64,000 nt of DNA from Flavobacterium limnosediminis JC2902 (GCF_000498535.1 NZ_AVGG01000007.1:347211-411210), one strand, 5' to 3'. Positions 8,309 to 18,906 are shown, numbered from the stretch's first letter. Translations and numbers: made by a program. The notes: generated by a model not told the origin, from the sequence alone.

Positions 8309-10843
8309 TTAAATTTTTAAATTTCGTAATCTCAGGGCATTTGCAATTACTGATACAGAACTAAAAGACATTGCTAATGCGGCAATCATGGGTGATAATA
8401 AAATTCCGAATGTCGGATATAAAACGCCTGCTGCAATAGGTACTCCCAATACATTGTATATAAAAGCAAAGAATAAATTTTGCTTGATGTTTTTCATCAC
8501 GGAATGGCTTAGATTTTTAGCCTTTACGATTCCCTGCAAATCACCTTTTACTAATGTAATTTTAGCACTCTCTATGGCTACATCGGTTCCGGTTCCCATT
8601 GCAATTCCTATATCGGATTGCGCTAAGGCTGGTGCGTCGTTTATTCCGTCGCCTGCCATTGCAACAATTTTGCCTTCGGATTGTAATCGCTTAATTTCTT
8701 TAAGTTTATCTTCTGGTAAACAACCGGCTTTGAAAGAACTTAAATGCAGTATATCGGCTACAGCTTTAGCAGTATTAGCATTATCGCCTGTAAGCATAAT
8801 TACCTCGACTCCTTGGCGCATTAGTTCTTTAATCGCTGCTGCACTAGATGATTTAATAGCATCGGTAATCGATACAAAACCGACTGCTATATTATCCACT
8901 GCTATATAGGATACTGTTTTTCCTAGTTTTTGTTCGGTTATAATTCGATTTTCTATGTCATCCGAAACAACTACATTCACTTGCTCCATTAGCTTTTTAT
9001 TTCCTAATGCTACTATTTTACTGTTTACTGTACCAACAACTCCTTTTCCAGTAACATTTTCAAAATCTTTAACCTCGATCAAAGAAGTGTTTTTTGTTTT
9101 AGCGTAATTTACAACGGCCTGTGCCAATGGATGTTCGCTATATTGATTTAAAGAAGCAATATTTTGCAATAAACTATTTTCGTCACTATTAGATGCATAA
9201 ATTTTTTCTACTGATGGTTTTCCTTCAGTAATAGTCCCAGTTTTATCGGTTATTAAAACATCAACTTTGTTCATGTTTTCTAACGCTTCTGCATTTTTTA
9301 TCAAAACACCTGATTGTGCTCCCTTACCTACCCCAACCATTACTGACATTGGCGTTGCTAGTCCTAAAGCACAAGGACACGCAATAATTAAGACTGCAAC
9401 CGCATTGATGAAACCGTAAACTAATGCCGGATCAGGTCCGAATTTTGCCCAAACGAAAAATGTTAGTACTGCAATAATTACCACAATGGGGACAAAGTAT
9501 TTTGAAATACTATCGGCTAATTTTTGGATTGGTGCTCTTGAGCGACTCGCATCATTAACCATTTTAATAATTTGCGACAATAGTGTTTCTGAACCAACTT
9601 TCTCGGCAACCATTACAAAAGATCTATTTCCGTTTATAGTACCGGAAGTTACCTCGTCTCCAGTTTTTTTATCTACCGGTATGGGCTCTCCGGTAATCAT
9701 AGATTCATCAATAGTACTTGTGCCCTCCATGATTTTCCCATCAACAGGAATTTTGTCTCCGGGTTTTACACGTAATAAATCCCCTTTCTTAATATCATGA
9801 ATGGAAATGACTTTATCCTTTCCGTTTTCCACTAAAGTTGCTTCTGTGGGCGCCAGTTTCAATAACTCTTTTATCGCACCGCTGGTTTGGCTGTGCGCTC
9901 TAGCTTCTAATAGTTGTCCCAACAAGACCAACGTGATAATTACTGTTGCTGCTTCGAAATAAAGATGAATAGTTCCGTGTTCGGTTTTAAATTCTTCCGG
10001 GAAAACATTCGGAAACAACATCCCTACAATACTAAACACAAAAGCTACTCCGGTTCCTATTCCAATCAGCGTGAACATATTCAAATTCCATGTGATTATT
10101 GATTTCCATGCACGGGTAAAAAACATCCAACCTGCATAGAATACAACCGGAATCGAAAGCAGAAATTGCACCCAGTTCCACTTGCTGCTGTCCATTATCT
10201 GAAACAACGGGTTGTTATGCAGCATTTCCATCATGGCGATAATGAAAATCGGAACCGTACAAAGCGTGGCAATCTTCATTTTTTTCAGCAAATCCAGATA
10301 GGTTCTGTTTTCTTCAGTATCCGTTGGTTCCATCGGAACCAAATCCATTCCGCAAATAGGACAAGAACCTGGCCCCTCTTTAATAACTTCGGGATGCATC
10401 GGACAGGTATACATTTTTGGGATGGTATCCAATTCAACCAATTTTTCCAGATTCATTCCACAAACCGGACAATTACCTGGTTTGTCATAAGTTTTATCTC
10501 CTTCGCAATGCATCGGACAATAATATTTCCCTTTGGTATTTCCGGAAACTGCCATTGTCATTTTGGAATGATGAGTATGGTGTTCAACAGATGCTTTTTC
10601 TCTCGCGGCTTCGGATGTTTGATGGTTATGAGCTAAATTGCTCATAGTTATGGTGTAGTTACCGGCAATTGCAAGCGCTTGCTGAAGCTGTTCCGTCGGT
10701 ATGTGCTTTTCCATAGTTATAGTGGCTATCGGTGGGTTTAAGGAAACTGTAGCTTCAACCCCATCAATAGTATTTAATGCATTTTCTACTTTTGACTTGC
10801 AGTTATCACATGTCATACCAGCTATATTATACGTATGTGTCAT
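8309..10843 (-). CDS. copA: Copper-translocating P1B-type ATPase
   Basis: An 844-residue inner-membrane Cu pump. From the N-terminus: a heavy-metal-associated domain with MTCDNC (residues 10-15); a His-rich linker; two heavy-metal-binding domains of the YxCPMH...CPxCGM type (about 107-131 and 145-168); membrane segments; the actuator TGE (384-386); the ion site CPC (489-491); phosphorylation site DKTGT (533-537); SEHPLA near 575; and GDGIND in the hinge. All catalytic motifs are intact and CPC marks Cu(I)/Ag(I) specificity. The two extra CPMH domains, rather than a second HMA domain, are characteristic of Bacteroidota and environmental copper ATPases. It lies between a small ATPase gene and the MerC fusion, same strand. 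Confidence 0.95.
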   Translation of the reverse strand: MTHTYNIAGMTCDNCKSKVENALNTIDGVEATVSLNPPIATITMEKHIPTEQLQQALAIAGNYTITMSNLAHNHQTSEAAREKASVEHHTHHSKMTMAVSGNTKGKYYCPMHCEGDKTYDKPGNCPVCGMNLEKLVELDTIPKMYTCPMHPEVIKEGPGSCPICGMDLVPMEPTDTEENRTYLDLLKKMKIATLCTVPIFIIAMMEMLHNNPLFQIMDSSKWNWVQFLLSIPVVFYAGWMFFTRAWKSIITWNLNMFTLIGIGTGVAFVFSIVGMLFPNVFPEEFKTEHGTIHLYFEAATVIITLVLLGQLLEARAHSQTSGAIKELLKLAPTEATLVENGKDKVISIHDIKKGDLLRVKPGDKIPVDGKIMEGTSTIDESMITGEPIPVDKKTGDEVTSGTINGNRSFVMVAEKVGSETLLSQIIKMVNDASRSRAPIQKLADSISKYFVPIVVIIAVLTFFVWAKFGPDPALVYGFINAVAVLIIACPCALGLATPMSVMVGVGKGAQSGVLIKNAEALENMNKVDVLITDKTGTITEGKPSVEKIYASNSDENSLLQNIASLNQYSEHPLAQAVVNYAKTKNTSLIEVKDFENVTGKGVVGTVNSKIVALGNKKLMEQVNVVVSDDIENRIITEQKLGKTVSYIAVDNIAVGFVSITDAIKSSSAAAIKELMRQGVEVIMLTGDNANTAKAVADILHLSSFKAGCLPEDKLKEIKRLQSEGKIVAMAGDGINDAPALAQSDIGIAMGTGTDVAIESAKITLVKGDLQGIVKAKNLSHSVMKNIKQNLFFAFIYNVLGVPIAAGVLYPTFGILLSPMIAALAMSFSSVSVIANALRLRNLKI

Positions 10844-10916
10844 CAGTTTAATTGTTTAAAATAATGGGATTTATAAATTATTGGATAGCTTTAGTAATGT
10901 TTATTTTTTTTCATCA

Positions 10917-11471
10917 TTAAAGATTTTTCAAAATAAAATCTACCCTTTCTTCAGCCGATAGAACCGGAACATGAACTACCGGAAAGGGTAAGGATTCGTA
11001 AACTTCGGTAATTAACTTATGAATTTTTTTTTGTGCCTGTTCATCTTCACTTCGGGCATAATCATTTTTTAATGGAAGGGAATCCAGAATAAAAATCTTT
11101 TTATAAGAAACCATTTGTAGTGCTTTAGCTAACTTTTCATCTACCGATAGGTTTAAAAAACGATAGTAGGCAAGAGCGTCCGGAATTGCTCTATCAAGAA
11201 ATACCTGAACGTTTGGTGCAATTTCATTTTCTTGTTCAATCTGCATATCCAAAACTCCCAATTGGAATTCTCTTTGGTTTTTTCTTGCTTCTTCAACTGT
11301 TCTTCCCTTTAGTCGTTGCGTGTCTAAATAATGTCTCGCATGCTCAAAAGTTGTTATGTACCCTCTTTCTTTCAGTAAATTGACAGTGGTGGTTTTACCC
11401 GAACTTGGACCTCCTGTAATGACATACCAGTTTGTTTGAATATTGGGCTTATCTATACTATCTGTATTCAT
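10917..11471 (-). CDS. Small P-loop NTPase (AAA_28 / NadR-like)
   Basis: A 184-residue cytosolic nucleotide-binding protein. A Walker A motif GGPSSGKTT lies at residues 20-28, and hydrophobic strand segments ending in FLDRAIPD (near 110) and IFILDSLPL suggest the NadR/AAA_28 kinase-like fold. No membrane segment is present. Similar ATPases are often found next to copper genes in Flavobacteria, but the function is unproved; it might be a nucleotide or metabolite kinase. It is embedded in the copper operon between an adaptor gene and copA, about 50-70 bp from each. Confidence 0.75.
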   Translation of the reverse strand: MNTDSIDKPNIQTNWYVITGGPSSGKTTTVNLLKERGYITTFEHARHYLDTQRLKGRTVEEARKNQREFQLGVLDMQIEQENEIAPNVQVFLDRAIPDALAYYRFLNLSVDEKLAKALQMVSYKKIFILDSLPLKNDYARSEDEQAQKKIHKLITEVYESLPFPVVHVPVLSAEERVDFILKNL

Positions 11472-11520
11472 TGTTCAAAATTAAGTTTGTTCATGTAATC
11501 CCTAAGAACCATTTTGATTG

Positions 11521-12741
11521 CTACATCTTCATTCCTTCCATTGGATCAGTACCTTTCCTAAATATATATTCACTGTTAATGGCATACGCTCCAGTAATTA
11601 CAACCTTCTTAGAGGAATCAAGCTCTGATTTAATCTCTATCAATCCATTGCTTTCTATCCCTGTCTCCACCATAAGGTTTTCGAATATCCCCGGACTTTT
11701 TTCAATCCAAATGTAAGAGGCATTTTCTTCTCGGATAACCGCATCTACCGGAATAAAAATCCCTTTTTTAATTGATTGGTTTAACTTAACCATTGCCTGC
11801 ATTCCGGGTTTCAATTCCAAATTTTTATTTGGCACTTGCAATCGGATTAAAAGCAGTCGGGTATCCGGATTGATTTCGGGATTGATGAAAGAAACTTTCG
11901 CGTTCATTGTTTTATCGGGGAAATCGGTAAAAGAAACTTTGGCATTTTGTCCAAGACTAACATTTTTTGAATAGTTCACGTTTACTTGTGCTTCGAGCCA
12001 AAGATTACTTAAATCAGCCAATTTTATTATAGGGGAACCTTCCATCATATAAGTTCCTTCTGTGGCTATTATTTCTGAAATATAACCACTTGTTGTGCTG
12101 TAAAAAGTTGTATACGGTGAAATTACCTTGCTGTTTCTTATGTTCTCGATTTGTGCATTCGACAATCCGAAGAACAAAAGTTTTTGTTTGGCCGCATTTA
12201 GCATATTTTGAGCATTTTTTCCAAAATCACCCGGCATGGAAAGCTGTTTGTAAGCCGTAAAATAATCCTGTTTGGCTATGGCGATATCTTCACTGTATAA
12301 AGAATACAAAGCATCATTTTTACGCACATATACCCCAATCGTTTTAAAATAAAGCTTTTCAATTCGTCCCATTGCTCTTGCTGAAATGGTATTGATTTTT
12401 TCTTGGTTCATTGTTAAAACTCCCGTATAGCTTTGTTCTAAGCTGTTTTGCGTTGCTGCAATTGTTTGGGTGGTAATGTTTCCCAGTTGCATTTGCTGTT
12501 TGCTCAAACTTATTTCGTTTGCCTTAGTATCGTTGTTTTTTATTGGAGTTAGCGGCATGTGACAAATAGGACATTTTCCCGGTTTGTCTTCTTTTATTTG
12601 TGGATCCATGGAACACGTGTAGAAAGTAGTTTCTTTCCCCATATCATGTCCTGAATGGTCTTCTTTGTTTTTAGTAGTACATGCAATTACCATCATGAAT
12701 ACTAATAGTACTGTAATACTGCGGTTTATCATCTTTTTCAT
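11521..12741 (-). CDS. RND periplasmic adaptor (CusB-like) lipoprotein, second copy
   Basis: A 406-residue membrane-fusion protein. Residues 1-21 are a lipoprotein signal (VIAC). A heavy-metal-binding domain follows with YTCSMDPQI and CPICHMPL (about residues 40-68), in which the usual CGM is replaced by CHM. The body has the barrel-sandwich/hairpin layout of CusB (ISARAMGRIEKLYF, SPYTTFYSTTSGYISEI, later LNPDTRLLLIRLQV-like strands). It ends in a Met-rich tail (GMKM). Adaptors hand Cu/Ag to the RND pump. It follows another CusB-like gene after a 2-base gap, so the operon has two tandem, clearly different adaptors. Confidence 0.88.
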   Translation of the reverse strand: MKKMINRSITVLLVFMMVIACTTKNKEDHSGHDMGKETTFYTCSMDPQIKEDKPGKCPICHMPLTPIKNNDTKANEISLSKQQMQLGNITTQTIAATQNSLEQSYTGVLTMNQEKINTISARAMGRIEKLYFKTIGVYVRKNDALYSLYSEDIAIAKQDYFTAYKQLSMPGDFGKNAQNMLNAAKQKLLFFGLSNAQIENIRNSKVISPYTTFYSTTSGYISEIIATEGTYMMEGSPIIKLADLSNLWLEAQVNVNYSKNVSLGQNAKVSFTDFPDKTMNAKVSFINPEINPDTRLLLIRLQVPNKNLELKPGMQAMVKLNQSIKKGIFIPVDAVIREENASYIWIEKSPGIFENLMVETGIESNGLIEIKSELDSSKKVVITGAYAINSEYIFRKGTDPMEGMKM

Positions 12742-12743
12742 TC

Positions 12744-13988
12744 TTACTCGGTTTTAATGAAGCTTTCACTGTCTATTAAATACTGTGCATTTTTAGCTAT
12801 AGTATCTTTAATGGAAATTCCGTTGATGACTTGAATATAATCTCCCATTTCAATTCCCGTTTTTATTTCTTTTGCCTTAAAGCCGTTATTCATTTTTATA
12901 AAAACTATTTTCTTGTTACCAATGCTGACGAATGCCTGTTTTTGTAACCAAGTCGCTTTAATCGGGTTAGTTTTTACGCTACCCTGCAAACGTAAACCAA
13001 TAGGTAGTTTTAATTTAGCATTATTTAAATACACCCGAATCCTATTGGATTTATCAGATGCGTTAAACTGCGTTTCTATGAAATTTATATTTGCATTGAT
13101 GCTGTTATTTTCATCTAATTCTGTAGTAATGGTAATGGGTTGATTCATTTTTAGTAATCCGTTATATCCTTGTAAAACATTAAAAACACCCCATACTTTA
13201 TCGGTATTCACTAATTTAAAAACAGTTTCGCCCTTTTTTATATAGTTTCCTTCCTTCACATTTAGTATTTCGGAAGTAGCACTTGCGTTTGACATTGTAT
13301 TACTATTGACCTCCATTGTTTCCGTCGCGTCAATTATGCCATAAGCAGGGCTATAAATTGAAATTACGGGATTTGCTCGTTTTGTTGCCATTAAGGAATT
13401 AATATGATTACCGCTCATTCCGTAGAGCATTAATTTTTGTTTTGAAGCTTCAACAATGGAAGTATTAGCAGCATCATTTGAAATTAAATAAATGAAATTT
13501 TGCTGTTCCGTAAGTAATTCGGGGCTGTATAAATCAAACAGTTTTTGACCTTTAGTGACCTTTTGGTATTTGTAATTCACATACATTTTTTCAATTCTTC
13601 CACTTATTCTTGCCGCGATGTTTACGGAGGAATTTGGATCGTATGCCACAAGCCCAGGTAAATTAATTACATTGCTTATCGTTGTATCTTTTGCCATTGT
13701 GGTTTGATAATTTCCAACAATAAAATTATCCGTTGGCTTTAAAACATTTTCGATTGAATTGTTTTCTTCTGTATGATTGTTTGTAATCTTTTTTACTAAA
13801 GTCATACCGCAAATAGGACAATTTCCCGGTTTATCCCGAATAATTTCCGGATGCATCGAACAGGTATAAACCACTGCTTGTTGTTCGTGACTGGAATGGT
13901 TATCCGATTTGGTTGCAAAATAATAGACTGCAAACCCAATCGTTACAATCGCAATGGTTATTAAGCTGTATTTTAAATATCTGTTCAT
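12744..13988 (-). CDS. RND periplasmic adaptor (CusB-like), first copy
   Basis: A 414-residue adaptor anchored by an N-terminal transmembrane helix (residues 7-25) rather than a lipid. A CPMH-type domain (YTCSMHPEI ... CPICGMTL, about 41-66) precedes the adaptor core, with ISGRIEKMYVNY and SPAYGIIDATE as sandwich-hybrid half motifs. It closes with a domain containing IKTGIEMGDYIQV. It lies 2 bases after the TolC-like gene and 2 bases before the second adaptor, so the genes are translationally coupled. Having one membrane-anchored and one lipid-anchored adaptor suggests mixed trimers or hexamers around the same pump (inference). Confidence 0.88.
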   Translation of the reverse strand: MNRYLKYSLITIAIVTIGFAVYYFATKSDNHSSHEQQAVVYTCSMHPEIIRDKPGNCPICGMTLVKKITNNHTEENNSIENVLKPTDNFIVGNYQTTMAKDTTISNVINLPGLVAYDPNSSVNIAARISGRIEKMYVNYKYQKVTKGQKLFDLYSPELLTEQQNFIYLISNDAANTSIVEASKQKLMLYGMSGNHINSLMATKRANPVISIYSPAYGIIDATETMEVNSNTMSNASATSEILNVKEGNYIKKGETVFKLVNTDKVWGVFNVLQGYNGLLKMNQPITITTELDENNSINANINFIETQFNASDKSNRIRVYLNNAKLKLPIGLRLQGSVKTNPIKATWLQKQAFVSIGNKKIVFIKMNNGFKAKEIKTGIEMGDYIQVINGISIKDTIAKNAQYLIDSESFIKTE

Positions 13989-13990
13989 AA

Positions 13991-15244
13991 TTATTTCGTT
14001 TCCAGTTGTTTTTCAATTTCAACCTGTGTTGCCAAAATAGCTTGTAATTTATCTAACGAATCCATCTGTGCCATATTTAACGCTTCCCAGGCATCGAGTA
14101 CAACAAACAAATCTCCCGTATTATTTTGCCAGGCAATAATGGCAGTATCGTAGTTTTTACGCAAGGCCGGAATAATATTTTTTTCAGCTATATCATATTG
14201 TTTTTTAAGATTTGTCAGTTCCGTTTGCATTCCTGAAATCATTCCCGACGCTTCATTCAGTATCATTTGTTTTTGCCAATTAAGACTTTCATTTTTAATT
14301 TGAAAACTACTAATGTTGGCTTTGTTCATTTTGGTTGACCAAGGCATTGGAATGGTAACCATTCCCATTAAAGAGAATTGCTGGGGTTGCTGTCCAAAAG
14401 CAAACATATGGTCGTATTTAACTCCAAACTCCGGCAAAAACTTTGTCTTTTCGGCTTCTATTTTCAGTTGATTTAACGCCATTGTTTTTTCAATAGCTTT
14501 AATGTCACTTCTGTTTTGGGAAAGCAGCGTTGTATCGGTCTTTATCAGATTAAAATCGGTTAATTTATATGCCGAATCAATATCAAATGGGGTATTTTTA
14601 TCCCTTGCCATCAGCATATTAAGCATAATTCGTTTTTGTGCTATGTCATTTTGCAGCATGACAATCATACTTTGTAATACACTGTATTGAGATTTTGCTT
14701 TGTAATATGTTGGTAGTTTGTCCATGTTATATTGATAGCGTATCTCCATACTTTTAATCATGTAGTCCAAAAGCAATAAATTATCATTGGCAATTTTTAT
14801 TTTCTTATTCAGTACAATCCATTGGTAGTAATTTGTTTTTGCCAAAGCATTGAGCTGATTAATCGTATAATTTTTGTTTTCCTTTTCCACGGAAGACATT
14901 GCGTTCATATACTTAAAATCGGCATTCAGCTTTCTGGAATTCGGTATCATTTGCGTGATTCCCAACATATAAGACCCCATTCCGGGTGACATTTCATCAG
15001 CCTTCCACATTTTAGAATTGTAAGGTGTCATGAAAAAACCTGTTTCGACCTGTGGTGGCATCCAGCTTTTAGCACCTTTTGCAGCTGTATCCATACTTTG
15101 GATATCAGCGTCATACATTTTTAATTGCGGATTGTCAGTTTCTATTTTCTTCAAAACTTCATCCAACGAAAGTGTTTGAGCCCTACTTGAAGTGAGGCTT
15201 AAAATCAAACAACCTATTACGATATAATACTTATTCTTTAGCAT
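13991..15244 (-). CDS. TolC-like outer-membrane efflux protein (CusC role)
   Basis: A 417-residue outer-membrane factor with a signal peptide ending SSRAQ (residue 23). It shows two long helical repeats typical of TolC; the strand region is seen as FGVKYDHMFAF and MGMVTIPMPW. Met-rich patches (GFFMTPYNSKMWKADEMSPGMGSYM, here abbreviated as MSPGMGSYM) fit Cu/Ag handling. Its start overlaps the end of the CusA C-terminal ORF by 14 bases. It supplies the outer-membrane duct of the CusCBA-like pump; the left-edge pump instead carries its own fused duct. Confidence 0.88.
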   Translation of the reverse strand: MLKNKYYIVIGCLILSLTSSRAQTLSLDEVLKKIETDNPQLKMYDADIQSMDTAAKGAKSWMPPQVETGFFMTPYNSKMWKADEMSPGMGSYMLGITQMIPNSRKLNADFKYMNAMSSVEKENKNYTINQLNALAKTNYYQWIVLNKKIKIANDNLLLLDYMIKSMEIRYQYNMDKLPTYYKAKSQYSVLQSMIVMLQNDIAQKRIMLNMLMARDKNTPFDIDSAYKLTDFNLIKTDTTLLSQNRSDIKAIEKTMALNQLKIEAEKTKFLPEFGVKYDHMFAFGQQPQQFSLMGMVTIPMPWSTKMNKANISSFQIKNESLNWQKQMILNEASGMISGMQTELTNLKKQYDIAEKNIIPALRKNYDTAIIAWQNNTGDLFVVLDAWEALNMAQMDSLDKLQAILATQVEIEKQLETK

Positions 15245-17168
15245 CTAAAATTTCTATTTTACCATTTGCTTTTAGCTCGCGGAGTTTTACCATTTCAAAA
15301 ACAACTGGTGTTACTAATAAAACATAAATAGTGGACGTAATTGTACCGCCAATAAGTGGAACAGTAATAGGAAGCATTACATCGGCTCCGGTTCCTGTTG
15401 CCCAAAGAATAGGAATCAGACCAAATAATGAAACGGAAACCGTCATTAGTTTTGGTCGTAACCTTTTTGCTGATCCATCAATAATATATTGTCTCAATAT
15501 TTCTTCGGTGATAACCTCATTGCTATTTCCGTATTTCTCCACCATTTTGTTCATGGATTCATTTAAATAAATGGTCATTAGCATTGCCGTTTCTATGGCC
15601 ATTCCAAACAAGGCAATAAACCCGACAGCTACCGCTACAGACAAGTTAATACCATAAAAATAGACCATAAAAATTCCACCAATTAATGCAAATGGTACGG
15701 TTATCATGGTGATTAAGGCTTCTTTCATGGAACGATAGGTAAAGTATAGGATAAGGAAAATAATAACGACCACTATAGGCAATATCAGACTTAATGTTTT
15801 GTTAGCTCTGATTTGGTTTTCCCATTGTCCGCTCCATTCCACGTAATATCCTTTGGGCATTTTAGTCATCATTGCATTTAATTTTTTCTGTGCTTCTTTT
15901 ACCGTACTGCCCAAATCACGTTCACGAACATTAAACAATACACTACCTCGAAGCATTGCGTTTTCACTGTTTATCATTGGTGGTCCATCACTTATCTTTA
16001 CATCAGCAACCGTTTCCAACGGAATTGGACCAAATTGCATCGTTTGTATTTGCAATTTTTTTAAAGCGTCAAGGCTATTTCGATATTCCTGAGCATATCT
16101 TGCATTTACAGAGAATCGTTGTCTTCCTTCAATGGTTGTAGTCAGTTTCATTCCACCGATAGCCGCTTCGACAACATTATTGATATCATCAATGGAAAGT
16201 CCATATCGACCAATAACTTCTCGTTTTGCTTCAATATCTATATATTTACCACCTGTGATAGGTTCTGCATATAAATCTTTTACTCCTGAAGTACCCTCCA
16301 ATGTTTTTTTGATTTTTTGAGATAAAACATCGATTGTATCTAAACTTGCACCGTAAATTTTTATTCCAACATCCGTTCGAATACCCGTAGAAAGCATGTT
16401 GATACGATTGATAATAGGCTGTGTAAAACCGTTTGTTACTCCAGGAATTTGCAGTTTATTATTTATTTCAGTGATAATATCATTTTTTGTTTTGTCCTCT
16501 CTCCATTCCGTTTCGGGTTTTAACAAAATAATAGTTTCAATCATACTTATCGGACTGTTATCGGTGGCTGTGTTTGCCCTACCCGCTTTTCCTAAAACAT
16601 GATCTACTTCTGGTACTGATTTTATTAGTTTGTCCTGTACTTGCAAAATCCTTTTTGCTTCAGAATTTGATACATCCGGTAATGTTACCGGCATAAATAA
16701 AATAGAGCCTTCATCTAACGGAGGCATGAATTCCGACCCTAAACGGGTAAACATTAACACGCCAATCAGTAATGCCGCAATATTGAAACCCAATATTGTT
16801 TTACGCCATTTTAAACAAAAGGTTAATATTGGCGTATAGATTGCTTCCAGTTTGCTATTGATTGGATTTTTTTCTTCCGGACGAAGTTTTCCTTTGAGTA
16901 AGAAGCTGATTAGCACTGGTGTTAGTGTGATGGCCAAAAAAGCATCGACAATAAGAATAAAGGATTTTGTATACGCTAATGGACTAAATAATTTACCTTC
17001 CATTCCCGTCAGAAGAAACACCGGTAAAAAAGAGGCAATTACAATGATTGTTGAATAAAAAACCCCTGGCCCCACCAATTTAGATGATGCTTCAATTATC
17101 TTGAGTTTCTCTTCTGAAGATAATGGATCCTGTTCTTTTTTGAATATTTTTAATAGTTTCTCTTTCAT
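15231..17168 (-). CDS. CusA-like RND pump, C-terminal fragment/ORF of a split gene
   Basis: A 645-residue ORF covering the rest of a CusA pump: the second half of the first membrane domain (VGPGVFYSTIIVIASFLPVFLLTGMEG, shortened here to ASFLPVFLLTGMEG), the porter domain (GSEFMPPLDEGSILFMP, INMLSTGIRTDVGIKIYG) and the final membrane helices. Together with the upstream ORF (429 residues) it makes about 1075 residues, the normal length of CusA. The ATG at 17168 lies one base after the upstream stop. Removing one base from GTTTAAG would give an uninterrupted reading (ESV-K-MKEKLLK). It could therefore be a genuine two-piece gene, a +1 recoding site, a recent frameshift or a sequence error. The substrate is probably Cu(I)/Ag(I). 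Confidence 0.88.
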   Translation of the reverse strand: MKEKLLKIFKKEQDPLSSEEKLKIIEASSKLVGPGVFYSTIIVIASFLPVFLLTGMEGKLFSPLAYTKSFILIVDAFLAITLTPVLISFLLKGKLRPEEKNPINSKLEAIYTPILTFCLKWRKTILGFNIAALLIGVLMFTRLGSEFMPPLDEGSILFMPVTLPDVSNSEAKRILQVQDKLIKSVPEVDHVLGKAGRANTATDNSPISMIETIILLKPETEWREDKTKNDIITEINNKLQIPGVTNGFTQPIINRINMLSTGIRTDVGIKIYGASLDTIDVLSQKIKKTLEGTSGVKDLYAEPITGGKYIDIEAKREVIGRYGLSIDDINNVVEAAIGGMKLTTTIEGRQRFSVNARYAQEYRNSLDALKKLQIQTMQFGPIPLETVADVKISDGPPMINSENAMLRGSVLFNVRERDLGSTVKEAQKKLNAMMTKMPKGYYVEWSGQWENQIRANKTLSLILPIVVVIIFLILYFTYRSMKEALITMITVPFALIGGIFMVYFYGINLSVAVAVGFIALFGMAIETAMLMTIYLNESMNKMVEKYGNSNEVITEEILRQYIIDGSAKRLRPKLMTVSVSLFGLIPILWATGTGADVMLPITVPLIGGTITSTIYVLLVTPVVFEMVKLRELKANGKIEILDAKE

Positions 17169-17169
17169 C

Positions 17170-18459
17170 TTAAACGGATTCTTTATTGTTAGCCATTTCT
17201 TCCTGTTTCTCCGAAATATTTCGATATGAATTTTCCACCATTACAATACCATCGTCGACAACCACTCCGATAGCCAGCGCAATACCCGTTAATGACATAA
17301 TATTGGAAGAGATGCCGAAAGCCTCAAGTAAAATAAAGCCAACGGCTACAGATATAGGAAGCTGAATAAGGATAATTAAGGCACTTCTCCAATGGAAAAG
17401 AAAAATGAGTATAACAAGTGATACTGCTATCATTTCTTCAATTAGCGTTCCTTTGACTGATGCAATGGCTTTTTCTATCAGTTCACTCCTATCATACGAA
17501 GTTTTAAAAGAGACCCCTTCCGGTAACCCTTTTTCGACCTCTTTCATTTTTTCTTTTACCGCTTTTATTACTTTGTCGGCATTTTCTCCGTAACGCATTA
17601 CTACAATTCCACCAACAACTTCTCCTTTTCCGTTTTCATCAAAAATTCCCAATCGTAAATCACCTCCCATTTGTATTGAACCAATATCTTTTACCCGCAC
17701 AGGAACAGCATTGTAATTTTTTATGGCAATATTCTCTACATCTTTGATATTCTTGATATATCCCAAACCTCTTACGATATACGACATATTGCTCATTTCA
17801 AATTTTCGCCCTCCAACATCATTGTTATTTGATTTTACGGCATTCATAACTTCCATCATGCTGACATTATAATATTGCATTTTGAGCGGATCTAAAACCA
17901 ATTGGTATTGTTTTTCGAATCCACCAAAAGAAGCTACTTCCGCTACACCAGGAACTGTTTGCAATGCAAATTTCACATACCAGTCTTGTAAAGCTCTTTG
18001 TTCTCCCAAGTCCATACCCTTGGCGTCTAAATGATACCAAAAAATATGGCCAACTCCTGTACCATCAGGACCCAATGTTGGAACAACGTCTTGTGGAAGT
18101 AGACGTTGTGCATAATTTAGTCTTTCCAATACTCGGGTTCTTGCCCAATAGGTATCTACATTATCTTCAAAAATGATATATACAAAGCTCATCCCAAACA
18201 TGGAGGCACCACGTATGTTTTTAACTTTTGGTATCCCCTGAAGGTTGGAAACCAAAGGATAGGTCACTTGTGCTTCTATTACCTGCGGACTTCTTCCCAT
18301 CCATTCCGTAAAAACAATAACCTGGTTTTCTGATAAATCAGGGATGGCATCAATAGGATTCTGTTGCACACTGTAAACTCCCCAACCAAATAGTCCAGCT
18401 GCAACAAGCAGCACTATAAAACGGTTTTTTAAGGAGAATGAAATCAATTTTTCGACCAT
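17170..18459 (-). CDS. CusA-like RND pump, N-terminal fragment/ORF of a split gene
   Basis: A 429-residue ORF with the CusA N-terminus (MVEKLISFSLKNRFIVL), the porter segment EWMGRSPQVIEAQVTYPLV and DNVDTYWARTRVLERL. It continues through the helix containing AIGVVVDDGIVMVENSYRN, written in part as GVVVDDGIVMVEN, the acidic proton-relay helix, and stops after NNKESV at 17170. A complete pump would continue into LSSEEKLKIIEASS, found in the next ORF. On its own it lacks most of the channel and should not transport. It is the first RND gene of the minus-strand copper operon, about 90 bp downstream of the small CPMH lipoprotein gene. Confidence 0.88.
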   Translation of the reverse strand: MVEKLISFSLKNRFIVLLVAAGLFGWGVYSVQQNPIDAIPDLSENQVIVFTEWMGRSPQVIEAQVTYPLVSNLQGIPKVKNIRGASMFGMSFVYIIFEDNVDTYWARTRVLERLNYAQRLLPQDVVPTLGPDGTGVGHIFWYHLDAKGMDLGEQRALQDWYVKFALQTVPGVAEVASFGGFEKQYQLVLDPLKMQYYNVSMMEVMNAVKSNNNDVGGRKFEMSNMSYIVRGLGYIKNIKDVENIAIKNYNAVPVRVKDIGSIQMGGDLRLGIFDENGKGEVVGGIVVMRYGENADKVIKAVKEKMKEVEKGLPEGVSFKTSYDRSELIEKAIASVKGTLIEEMIAVSLVILIFLFHWRSALIILIQLPISVAVGFILLEAFGISSNIMSLTGIALAIGVVVDDGIVMVENSYRNISEKQEEMANNKESV

Positions 18460-18549
18460 ACTGTTTATTATTTATTAGTCAGGAAGTTCTACAAAATTCC
18501 AGAAGATTTGCAGGACATTCTTATCTAACTAATGGTATTAATTTACGAG

Positions 18550-18801
18550 CTATTTTGTGACTTCTTCAGTCAATTCCATACCGCATTTTGTGCATTTGTC
18601 CCCTTTATTTCCAGTAACTTCCGGATGCATTGGACAGGCATACATTTTTGAATCGCTTTCCATAGTTTTAGAATTATGATCCACCATGGTGGAGTCATGG
18701 CTCATCATTTCTGAATTATTAGTTTCAGCTTCTTTGTTTTTTTGGTTACAAGAAGTCATTACGAATGCCATTAGAACGGCAGAAAAGATTATTTTTTTCA
18801 T
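18550..18801 (-). CDS. Small lipoprotein with a heavy-metal-binding CPMH domain
   Basis: An 83-residue protein with a lipoprotein signal (MTSC, Cys18), a Met/His-rich linker (MMSHDSTMVDHNSKTM) and a single metal-binding domain, YACPMHPEV ... CTKCGMEL, at about residues 53-77. It is a free-standing version of the domain found in CopA and both adaptors. It probably buffers copper in the periplasm and passes it to the pump. It lies between the DUF3347 gene and the split CusA. Confidence 0.85.
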   Translation of the reverse strand: MKKIIFSAVLMAFVMTSCNQKNKEAETNNSEMMSHDSTMVDHNSKTMESDSKMYACPMHPEVTGNKGDKCTKCGMELTEEVTK

Positions 18802-18906
18802 ATTATTAGATTTAGATTATGTATTACTTTTATTATTAAAAGTACGAATAATCATGTACAATTAATTGTATAATTAATTATAAATTAAAACGTTACAGTT
18901 TTAAAA

